DNA from: Tribonema minus
Taxonomy: Eukaryota > Sar > Xanthophyceae > Tribonematales > Tribonemataceae
Length of the DNA stretch: 64,000 nt
Assembly (NCBI GenBank): GCA_017506865.1
Contig: JAFCMP010000517.1
Span: forward strand, 720,894-784,893
Direction: 5' to 3'
Of this stretch, positions 10,172-17,390 are shown in pieces (position 1 is the stretch's first letter; each line of letters begins with the position of its first letter). The translations under genes and the position numbers were made by a program. The notes below the pieces were generated by a model, which saw only the letters and a program-made list of their open reading frames with translations, did not search any database and was not told the DNA's origin.

Positions 10172-10540
10172 ATGGGGACACCCCGACGCTTACATTCTAC
10201 ACGGCGCAAGGAGGCTGTTGTGATTTTACGAAACGGCCCAGTCAAGACGAGAAGCGCAAAGTGGGGGAGATTCAAAACGCCCAACAGCCCTAAGAAAAGT
10301 ACGCCCAATCATTCACCTAAAAAACCCAGGAGGAGCAAAGCTTCGCCAAAGAAGCCAGTGAGCAAAGCTTCGCCAAATAAGCCCAGGAGGAGCAAAGCTT
10401 CGCCGAAGAAGCCAGAGAGTAAAGCTGCACCAAGGAAGCCAGTGAGAAGAGCCTCACCGAAGAAGCCGAAGCCGCCCATGCGCTCAACACCCCACTCACT
10501 ATTGCAGTTCCAATACTGGATGTGCCTGCTACAGCAGTGA
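10172..10540 (+). CDS. SPKK-repeat basic DNA-binding-like protein (frame-broken)
   Basis: ATG at 10172. After about 35 residues the protein becomes a run of Ser-Pro-Lys-Lys, SKASPKKP and PRRSKASP units encoded by a degenerate ~24 bp DNA repeat (10310-10470). SPKK motifs bind the DNA minor groove in histone H1/H2B tails, so DNA compaction is a reasonable inference. The frame ends at 10540, but a second frame overlapping it from 10522 continues with normal protein-like composition and lacks an ATG at its beginning. One indel near 10500-10540 would join them. Confidence 0.55.
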   Translation: MGTPRRLHSTRRKEAVVILRNGPVKTRSAKWGRFKTPNSPKKSTPNHSPKKPRRSKASPKKPVSKASPNKPRRSKASPKKPESKAAPRKPVRRASPKKPKPPMRSTPHSLLQFQYWMCLLQQ

Positions 10541-10827
10541 CCTTGGAGCCTGAGTATGTCGACATGTACACTTTCAGCAGTGAGTTGGCACGCACAGTCG
10601 ATGATCTGGACAAGCAATGTGGTGACGGGTACATGTTTAGGGGTGACGGCCACCGACCGAGATGCGTCGTCAATAAGGATGAGGACACCGGACGTGAGCG
10701 CAAACGAGTGTTACATCTGCTGCATGAAAGCACGAAAGTGGGGAAGCAGCTGCGAGATGAAGTGCAGAAGGTGAAGAACTCCTACGAGGGAAACAATTTC
10801 TGTCATGACGGACCGCATCGAATTTGA
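10522..10827 (+). CDS. Continuation of SPKK-repeat gene in another frame
   Basis: An open frame without an early ATG (first at 10564) encodes an acidic/charged soluble segment ending in a likely coiled helix (RKRVLHLLHESTKVGKQLRD). It begins inside the end of the SPKK frame and ends inside the start of the next frame (ATG 10805). Most simply it is the middle of one gene interrupted by indels; an independent short gene starting at 10564 is the alternative. Confidence 0.4.
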   Translation: MPATAVTLEPEYVDMYTFSSELARTVDDLDKQCGDGYMFRGDGHRPRCVVNKDEDTGRERKRVLHLLHESTKVGKQLRDEVQKVKNSYEGNNFCHDGPHRI

Positions 10828-11053
10828 AACGGCCTCCGCCATGAGCAGTAACCTGAAGAGACAGCGCACCACATACAGTGATTACACAATGGCCGTTATG
10901 ACATTAGCGGCAAAGCTGATGTACCACCTAGAATGCTGTTCAGGAAAGGACAATCTCGGCAAATTAGAGCAAGGCTGTTTTGACGGAGACCACCTGGAAA
11001 GAATGGTCAAGGTGAGCGGTGAAGTGTTGCTTTGCTACATGCATTTGCCGTAA
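10805..11053 (+). CDS. N-terminal part of a membrane protein (frame-broken)
   Basis: ATG 10805 opens an 82-residue frame with a helical, Met-rich composition. It stops in a 22 bp overlap with the next frame, which has no ATG of its own. This could be the true start of the downstream membrane protein (10805-12467), giving a second gene after the SPKK gene, or simply another piece of one long gene. Confidence 0.4.
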   Translation: MTDRIEFETASAMSSNLKRQRTTYSDYTMAVMTLAAKLMYHLECCSGKDNLGKLEQGCFDGDHLERMVKVSGEVLLCYMHLP

Positions 11054-11778
11054 CGCAGCAAAAAGCACGTAAAGTATTCACCACCACGATCAACGAACGA
11101 TTCCAGTGGGTTAAGAGAGCTGTGGGCAAGGTTTTCAGATGGGCCAAAGACAATGCGTGGAATATGATCATGATCGTACTCAACTACATGCTGAAGAATT
11201 TGTGGAAGCTGGCCGTCATGTATGTCGTCATGACTGTTCTACCGGGCCTGGTGGGATCGTTTCTGGTGGCGCAGGGCCCAGTCGGGCAGTCAGTGGTGTC
11301 GGGCTGTCGCATTATCAACGCCATCGTCACGTGCTTGTCACATGCGTCATTCTGTGCTGCTATCTTGTCCATGCTTCCGGTTCTCGCCAAGATGTGTCCC
11401 ATGGTAGATGAGGTGCTCACGAAGAGCAAATCTCTGCTGATAGGGGCGATGACCAAGCTGCTATCGAAACGCGGCCCTGACGACAAGACGATAGACGCTG
11501 TCGCAGCTTCACATATTCAAGCACGTGTTGCAGTCGCACGGGTGCCGAATGCCAAGTATTCGGGACAGAAGAATGAGGCAGAATTGCTGACACTGCAACA
11601 AGCGACCAAGAGCATGTTGTTGACTCAGGAGGCAAAAAAAGAAATTGTTGACAATGTCAAGAAACAATTGCAGGATGAGAGGGGGGAGTTCACCCCTACT
11701 GGCGAACTCGCATTGAGTATTGTTGATAACGGCCTCTTCCTAGGGCTTTTGCGATCGTCAACACTGTGGGTTTCGTAG
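11032..11778 (+). CDS. Multi-pass membrane protein segment (frame-broken)
   Basis: About 248 codons open, no ATG for the first ~45. It has a basic amphipathic stretch, then hydrophobic helices around NLWKLAVMYVVMTVLPGLVGSF and SHASFCAAILSMLPVLAKM, and then a soluble helical region. It ends in a 13 bp overlap with the next frame. No known family is recognised. Composition and hydrophobic pattern continue smoothly into 11766-12467. Confidence 0.5.
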   Translation: MLHAFAVTQQKARKVFTTTINERFQWVKRAVGKVFRWAKDNAWNMIMIVLNYMLKNLWKLAVMYVVMTVLPGLVGSFLVAQGPVGQSVVSGCRIINAIVTCLSHASFCAAILSMLPVLAKMCPMVDEVLTKSKSLLIGAMTKLLSKRGPDDKTIDAVAASHIQARVAVARVPNAKYSGQKNEAELLTLQQATKSMLLTQEAKKEIVDNVKKQLQDERGEFTPTGELALSIVDNGLFLGLLRSSTLWVS

Positions 11779-12467
11779 GCAGGGGATTCGGTTTCATTGC
11801 AGGGTGGCTGCAATCGTTCTGTGATTTGACACAAACGGGGGCAGACTGGGCAAATACGGGCTGGGACTATACAGCGGGAGCAGCGTTGAAATTTATCGGA
11901 TGGGATAAATCGGTATCGGAAAAGACTTGGTTTGTGGCGCCAAATGTGCTCAAACTCATAGGCTTACAGTTTGCCGACCTTGGTAGAGACGACGCATTTC
12001 ACAGCGATAACTTCATGAGAAAAATGATTGAGCAACTCATCGATAACTCTGATGGCTACAATAAGCCGGATACAAGGTGGTCAAATGTGTTCTTTGCGAC
12101 AGAAGTTGCAGACGACAAAATCCACTTCCTTCTTGATGCATCTATGACCAAAGCTGACAAGAGGACTCAACTGTCATCTCTGATTGCAGGACAGAAGGAG
12201 GTAGACATGGCAAAGTTCAAGGCACAAATTTCCAACATAGCGATGATCATGGTATCTGCTTTTGTAGTGCTGTGTCTCATCAGCTACGTGGTTGGCAGCA
12301 GAGTGTCGTCCGTGGATGAACTCATCTCAAGCATTGACATTGAGACTGAAACGGGTTATGATTATATCGTCTTCGCTGAGGAGAGCGTTGTAAAATTGCG
12401 CAAAAACATAGCTAGAATTGAAAGGTGCATCACAAACCAGTTCACTGATTGCGATGCGGAACCTTGA
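11766..12467 (+). CDS. C-terminal segment of the same membrane protein
   Basis: The frame starts at GTG, not ATG, and continues the preceding protein after an apparent indel near 11,740-11,765. It contains a Trp/Gly-rich stretch, a soluble helical region and one strong hydrophobic helix near the end (IAMIMVSAFVVLCLISYVV), followed by an extracellular- or lumen-type tail with two cysteines. With the upstream frames it would form a membrane protein of about 550 residues. A virion membrane protein is possible; no enzyme motif is seen. Confidence 0.5.
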   Translation: MGFVGRGFGFIAGWLQSFCDLTQTGADWANTGWDYTAGAALKFIGWDKSVSEKTWFVAPNVLKLIGLQFADLGRDDAFHSDNFMRKMIEQLIDNSDGYNKPDTRWSNVFFATEVADDKIHFLLDASMTKADKRTQLSSLIAGQKEVDMAKFKAQISNIAMIMVSAFVVLCLISYVVGSRVSSVDELISSIDIETETGYDYIVFAEESVVKLRKNIARIERCITNQFTDCDAEP

Positions 12468-12705
12468 GCAGCTGCCCAGGGTCAGAGTACATTTTTACGC
12501 TTAAGAGAAGTGACTATGCCTCGCGCGGTTTCGAGTGGCACCTGCAGTTCACGCGACAGCCGCCGTGCTACTTTCATTCGTGCTCCAGCACTCGAGCGAG
12601 CGTCGACGCTGCCAACTGGCTGAGCGCTGATCCAGCTCTGTGCGTGCTGTAGATGTGCTGCCGCTTCTGCATTGCGCTCTGCTACACGCCAGCCTTTGCA
12701 TCACC

Positions 12706-13716
12706 CTAAAACCCAATGTATGTCTTCCACTCGTTGTCCTCGGCGGGAGCCACGCCGGCCTTGACGAGCTCCCACAGACGGCCAACCACTTCGCTGGCCT
12801 CCGTCAGGCGCTTGTCAAACGCGGGCTGCACCGCCTGGTGGTGACGGTCGCCATTGACGCGGCGCTTGATGCGGTATGCCCCCTTGCCGCTCATTCGGAT
12901 GACGTAGACAAAGTCGAGGTCCTTGGCTTGCTGAATGTCGACCAGTCTCCCGTCCTTGTCCTCGTGCTTCTTTCCCTCCTCGTCTAGCTCAAAGTGTAGG
13001 CCACGGGCGTGTCCGTTGTCAACAAAAATCCAGAGCATGTCGGGGCGCTTGAGTGTGCAATCGGTGAGACCCTGGACGGGGCAGTCCCATATGACCTCGA
13101 CCGCCTCCTTCTCAAGGTGGGGCAGGCGCCGCTGCAGCTCCGCCAGCACGAGGTGTTCCATGCGCAGCGTGGTCTTGGCCTTGTCCGGGTGGAGCGCTGA
13201 GAAGCAGGACCAGCACAGCTTGTTGATCTGCGCCTGCTTCCTCTCGTTCAGATCGTAGACGGCGCAGGCTTCGCTGGTGCACTTGGCCTGCCCGGGGCCG
13301 CCGCACGGCTTGCAGTGATAGCGCCAGCGGCCGTGCTCGCAGAAGGCCGATCCGCCACATTCCTTGCAAGTGCTGCGCCGGCGGCCGTGCTCGCAGAAGG
13401 CCGATCCGCCACACTCCTTGCAAGTGCCGCGCTGGCGGCCGTGCTCACAGATGCTGGAACCATTGCACTGCTGGCACTGTACGCGCTGGCGGCCGTGTTC
13501 GCAGATGGCGGCGCCGCCGCACTCCTTGCAGCGTTCACGTCTGCGTCCGTGCTCGCAGAAGGCAGAGCCACCGCACTCCTTGCAAGCGCAGCGCTGGCGG
13601 CCGTGCTCGCAGACGCTGGCACCGCCGCATTCCTTGCATCTGCAGCTCCGGCGGCCGTGGGGGCACTTTTTCGTAGTCCTCGACTGTTTGACAGAGAGTG
13701 TCTTGACACGTGGCAT
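12706..13716 (-). CDS. Cys/His-repeat protein with nuclease-like C-terminal domain, 336 aa
   Basis: ATG at 13716. Residues about 17-145 are seven near-identical modules of the type C-x-H-G-R-x-R-x-x-C-K-E-C-G-G, each able to bind one zinc ion; the DNA repeat is clear at 13,320-13,660. Residues about 185-310 carry a conserved-looking domain with RPDML, then HFELDEEGKKH and a charged segment, an arrangement of acidic residues reminiscent of PD-(D/E)XK-fold nucleases. I recall this architecture from giant viruses and protists, but the catalytic assignment is inference. The frame is intact. It is divergent from the MYND gene at 14104, with an ankyrin remnant and a GAATCCCY array between. Confidence 0.7.
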   Translation of the reverse strand: MPRVKTLSVKQSRTTKKCPHGRRSCRCKECGGASVCEHGRQRCACKECGGSAFCEHGRRRERCKECGGAAICEHGRQRVQCQQCNGSSICEHGRQRGTCKECGGSAFCEHGRRRSTCKECGGSAFCEHGRWRYHCKPCGGPGQAKCTSEACAVYDLNERKQAQINKLCWSCFSALHPDKAKTTLRMEHLVLAELQRRLPHLEKEAVEVIWDCPVQGLTDCTLKRPDMLWIFVDNGHARGLHFELDEEGKKHEDKDGRLVDIQQAKDLDFVYVIRMSGKGAYRIKRRVNGDRHHQAVQPAFDKRLTEASEVVGRLWELVKAGVAPAEDNEWKTYIGF

Positions 13717-13785
13717 CGTCTTTTCAACCCTGTGAATGTGTATTCCGCTTCAAGGATGTGCAACATTTAAACATGAAGGCGTGGT

Positions 13786-13912
13786 GCATGATAGCGCGGC
13801 CGGTTCATGTTTGAGCAGCGCCGTGACGAAGCCCACATGCCCGTTCTCTGCCGCGTACATGAGCGCAGTGCTGTCGTATCCGCGCACGAGCACCTGCGCC
13901 GGGTCATGCGCT
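13786..13912 (-). pseudogene. Ankyrin-repeat fragment
   Basis: The minus strand reads GYDSTALMYAAENGHVGFVTALLKH, a textbook ankyrin repeat (T-A-L-x-x-A-A-x-x-G-H-x-x-x-V-x-x-L-L), preceded and followed by a few residues of neighbouring repeats. The fragment is cut at its 5' side by the GAATCCCY array, so most of the gene is missing. Ankyrin-repeat families are typical of giant-virus genomes. Confidence 0.7.
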
Positions 13913-13914
13913 AC

Positions 13915-14051
13915 CCGATTCCCTAAATCCCCAAATCCCTGAATCCCCGAATCCCTTAATTCTCGAATCCCTGAATCCCCGAATCCCTGAATCCCCGAAT
14001 CCCTGAATAAATCCCTGAATCCCTGAATCCCCGAATCCCCGAATCTCTTTG
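13915..14051. repeat. GAATCCCY period-8 array upstream of MYND gene
   Basis: About 15 units of GAATCCCT or GAATCCCC in tandem, slightly degenerate at both ends, finishing 52 bp before the MYND start codon. Similar arrays precede other virus-like genes at 26.55, 46.3, 48.0 and 62.85 kb. Confidence 0.9.
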
Positions 14052-14103
14052 AACTTGGACGCCGCTGATTCTCTCACAGCTTCTCACTTCTCTGACAACC
14101 ACA

Positions 14104-14610
14104 ATGTCATCTACCACCAGCAAGGTCGAGAGCAAGCGCATTGCCCGCGAAGCGTACCAGTTCTGTGTATGCACCAGCGCCACTCGTCCTCATCTGACGA
14201 AGACTCAGCAATGTGACATTCTCAAGAAATATAGCTGGGGACCTTTCTCCCCATGCATTGCGCGCATGTGCGCGAACTGCCTCAAGACGGGAGCGACCAA
14301 AGTGTGCATCGGGTGCTGCGGTGTCAGCTATTTCGACAGTAGCTGCCAAAGGTCGAATTGGACCGACCACAAAAAGTCATGCACGGCGGGTCCGATGATT
14401 ACTATCATACCTCACTACGACATGCGACAGGTGCGTGCCGACATCAACCGCAAGGGGTGGGGGATACTCTACCATCGCACGGGCAACATTCCTGTCACCC
14501 TGGACCCTCTCACCGACGAGGTCTACGAGCTCGTCATGAACCAGAAAGTTGTGACGCAACTCAAGTTGGCGAATAATATCGTCATGACCGCCAGCGTGCA
14601 GCGCACATAA
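14104..14610 (+). CDS. MYND zinc-finger protein, 168 aa
   Basis: The ATG at 14104 follows the GAATCCCY array. Residues about 57-97 contain C-x2-C, C-x2-C, C and the W-x2-H-x3-C end of a MYND finger (CANC...CIGC...CQRSNWTDHKKSC), which binds two zinc ions and Pro-rich peptide partners in eukaryotes. The rest (about 98-168) is a small soluble domain. There is no SET domain. MYND proteins are recurrent in algal giant viruses. A second MYND gene with the same kind of upstream region is at 62,920. Confidence 0.8.
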   Translation: MSSTTSKVESKRIAREAYQFCVCTSATRPHLTKTQQCDILKKYSWGPFSPCIARMCANCLKTGATKVCIGCCGVSYFDSSCQRSNWTDHKKSCTAGPMITIIPHYDMRQVRADINRKGWGILYHRTGNIPVTLDPLTDEVYELVMNQKVVTQLKLANNIVMTASVQRT

Positions 14611-14824
14611 ATGCAGTCATGTTGAAAGACCCACACATTCCTCTCTCCTGCTGTTGCATTGCATTCCAATCGCTGGCATAGTGTGCAATCAGTTGCTTCA
14701 GCCTGCGGTGCAATCACTGTGCCCCGCCAGTCTTTTGGCAATAGCACTCAAGGGAGCAGTGCAAACATACGCGCCCCAGGTGACACATTACAGCTCTCAA
14801 CCGTCAGACGTCTCGTGTGAGGAA

Positions 14825-14962
14825 ATGGCGTACATGATGCTACATAATATCTGCGTGATTTACGAAAATCTGCTAAGGGTCGTACCTGTCCGATTTTGGG
14901 TCACCCGCCCTGAAAAGTATTTCTGGCAGTACCGGATTGCAAAGTACAGACTGTTGAAGTAA
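14825..14962 (+). CDS. Short ORF whose 3' end is the satellite unit
   Basis: From ATG 14825 a 45-residue basic/aromatic peptide is encoded; without an ATG the frame is open back to about 14,650. Its last 33 codons coincide with the first half of the ~240 bp satellite unit, so the satellite seems to have been amplified from, or into, this gene end. Coding status is doubtful. Confidence 0.25.
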   Translation: MAYMMLHNICVIYENLLRVVPVRFWVTRPEKYFWQYRIAKYRLLK

Positions 14963-15102
14963 GAAGTAAACTTCAAATTATATATAGTAACAGAATACAT
15001 ACCCTTTAGGGTCAGTAACCGTGTAGGGGAGCCTTGAACCTCCGATAGTCACCACTCACCCTACCGGTATATGATGCCACATCATATTTGCGTGATTTAC
15101 GA
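14832..15102. repeat. First, detached copy of the ~240 bp satellite unit
   Basis: Matches the unit of the 17.39-20.05 kb array nearly end to end, including the conserved stem-loop core (about 15,005-15,065), then breaks off exactly where the 2.3 kb insertion starts. Confidence 0.9.
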
Positions 15103-15271
15103 ATCGGGCCATGTATCCCAGATGCAGAAGAGATAGAAAGAACTTCTTGGCAGGGCTGCGGTCGGTCTGCTTCCCGCTGATCAGGCCCTCTGTCCGGAGG
15201 GATGCTACGGCTGCATTGTACCGCTGCGTCTCCCCTTCCTCAAAAAGCTGGATCCGCTGTGCAGCAGTCAT
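15056..15271 (-). CDS. Small hypothetical protein in the insertion
   Basis: The ATG at 15271 opens a soluble, helical 71-residue frame (AAQRIQLFEEGETQRYNAAV) with good coding character for about 55 residues. Its last residues are read from the satellite sequence across the insertion boundary, so the natural C-terminus is probably lost. Family unknown. Confidence 0.3.
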   Translation of the reverse strand: MTAAQRIQLFEEGETQRYNAAVASLRTEGLISGKQTDRSPAKKFFLSLLHLGYMARFVNHANMMWHHIPVG

Positions 15272-15589
15272 GCTGGTGTGGGTGACTGATCAGTTTCGCG
15301 GCGGGTGGGGTTGCCACGTCTTTCAACTGAAAGAATATACTGGGGGCGAATCAGATATATTGATCAGCGTTACGATGGTACGGATGATGTGCGTGATGTT
15401 GGAGGCATAATTGCTATTGCTAGAAGCTGAGGTTAACGTCTTCTTCTACTCTGTGGAGTGTGAAAACGCAGCCCAAACACCAGCAACGGGTGTCGACCAT
15501 GGCTCCGTTGTCCGGCTTGCACTGGTGATGCGTTCTCATCACTGGTGATGCGTTCTCGGAACAGTGCCAGCAGGACCAGATTTATTTGT

Positions 15590-16306
15590 CACTCCAGATT
15601 TATTTCGTCATGAGATTTGCAATGCACCTCTGACCGCTCGTCGGTTGGCGGATACGATGGACGGTACGGCCAGTACGTCTCTCCAGATTTATTTCGTCAT
15701 GAGGATTGCAATGCACCTCTGACCGCTCATCGATTGGCGGTTACGATGGACGGTACGTCTCTCCAGATTTATTTCGTCATGAGGATTGCAATGCACCTCT
15801 GACCGCTCATCGATTGGCGGTTACGATATACAGTACGTCTCTCCAGATTTATTTCGTCATGAGGATTGCAATGCACCTCTGACCGCTCATCGATTGGCGG
15901 TTACGATGGACGGTACGTCTCTCCAGATTTATTTCGTGAGGATTGCAATGCACCTCTGACCGCTCATCGATTGGCGGTTACGATGGACGGTACGTCTCTC
16001 CAGATTATTTCGTCATGAGGATTGCAATGCACCTCTGACCGCTCATCGATTGGCGGTTACGATGGACGGTACGTCTCTCCAGATTTATTTCGTCATGAGG
16101 ATTGCAATGCACCTCTGACCGCTCATCGATTGGCGGTTACGATGGACGGTACGTCTCTCCAGATTTATTTCGTCATGAGGATTGCAATGCACCTCTGACC
16201 GCTCATCGATTGGCGGTTACGATGGACGGTACGTCTCTCCAGATTTATTTCGTCATGAGGATTGCAATGCACCTCTGACCGCTCATCGATTGGCGGTTAC
16301 GATGGA
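15590..16306 (+). repeat. 80 bp tandem array, left arm
   Basis: Eight to nine units with period 80 bp (CTCCAGATTTATTTCGTCAT begins units at 15681, 15761, 15841, 15921 and so on; some units have 1-3 bp deletions). Each unit carries the near-palindrome ACCGCTCATCGATTGGCGGT and the palindrome ATTGCAAT. Short frames here are by-products of the repeat. Confidence 0.95.
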
Positions 16307-16433
16307 TGCACCAGCGCACATCGCCATTAGCGGTAAGGTGCATATGTACATTATACACATAAAATTAATAAAATTTATAAAATAGTATAAAATAGTATGA
16401 AATAGTATAGATATGGTTATTACAAGTCTGAAA
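16307..16433. other. AT-rich spacer between inverted arrays
   Basis: About 125 bp, strongly AT-rich from 16,345 to 16,425, with triple AAATAGTAT-like direct repeats. It forms the loop of the large inverted structure. The combination of an AT-rich core and flanking dyad-containing repeats could suit an origin or a foldback loop; undetermined. Confidence 0.7.
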
Positions 16434-17383
16434 ACAAATCTGGAAACGACCGTACCGTCCATCGTATCCGCAAACCGACGAGCGGCAAGAGGTGCATTGC
16501 AATCCTCATGACGAAATAAATCTGGAGAGACGTACCGTCCATCGTAACCGCCAATCGATGAGCGGTAAGAGGTGCATTGCAATTCTCATGACGAAATAAA
16601 TCTGGAGAGACGACCGTCCATCGTAACCGCCAATCGATGAGCGGTCAGAGGTGCATTGAAATCCTCATGACGAAATAAATCCTGGAGAGACGTACTGAAC
16701 CGTACCCCGGATGGTACCGTCCACCGTATCCGCCAACCGACGAGCGGTAAGAGGTGCATTGCAATCCTCATGACGAAATAAATCTGGAGAGACGTACCGT
16801 CCATCGTAACCGCCAATCGATGAGCGGTAAGAGGTGCATTGCAATTCTCATAACGAAATAAATCTGGAGAGACGACCGTCCATCGTAACCGCCAATCGAT
16901 GAGCGGTCAGAGGTGCATTGAAATCCTCATGACGAAATAAATCCTGGAGAGACGTACTGAACCGTACCCCGGATGGTACCGTCCACCGTATCCGCCAACC
17001 GACGAGCGGTAAGAGGTGCATTGCAATCCTCATGACGAAATAAATCTGGAGAGACGTACCGTCCATCGTAACCGCCAATCGATAAGCGGTCAGACGTGCA
17101 TTGAAATCCTCATAACGAAATAAATCTGGAGAGACGACCGTCCATCGTAACCGCCAATCGATGAGCGGTCAGAGGTGCATTGAAATCCTCATGACGAAAT
17201 AAATCCTGGAGAGACGTACTGAACCGTACCCCGGATGGTACCGTCCACCGTATCCGCCAACCGACGAGCGGTAAGAGGTGCATTGCAATCCTCATGACGA
17301 AATAAATCTGGAGAGACGTACCGTCCATCGTAACCGCCAATCGATAAGCGGTCAGACGTGCATTGAAATCCTCATGAGCATTG
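16434..17383 (-). repeat. 80 bp tandem array, right arm (inverted), with 262 bp higher-order period
   Basis: The same unit as the left arm in reverse complement. Three copies of a 262 bp higher-order unit are visible (phases at about 16,586, 16,848 and 17,110), each holding about three 80 bp subunits plus a divergent piece containing CCGGATGGTACCGTCC. The last subunit is truncated next to the satellite junction. Confidence 0.95.
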
Positions 17384-17390
17384 CAATTAT

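Larger units (their letters stand above)
15103..17390. mobile_element. 2.3 kb insertion with inverted 80 bp repeat arrays (foldback-like)
   Basis: The satellite unit is continuous up to ..TTTAC at 15100 and resumes at GAAAATCTGC at 17391, so the DNA between interrupts it. Inside are ~490 bp of unique sequence with one small frame, then an array of 80 bp repeats, an AT-rich spacer and a longer array of the same repeats in reverse orientation. Large inverted repeats made of short tandem subrepeats are the hallmark of foldback-type elements. The left ~490 bp are not mirrored on the right, so termini and target duplication (at most GA) remain unclear. Confidence 0.5.

Noticed and set aside
16586-17340. 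Three identical 76-residue minus-strand frames
   Set aside because: They are the 262 bp higher-order repeat read as protein; no start context or homology.
15590-17383. The 80 bp arrays as a CRISPR array
   Set aside because: No unique spacers; the units are contiguous, near identical and occur in inverted arms.
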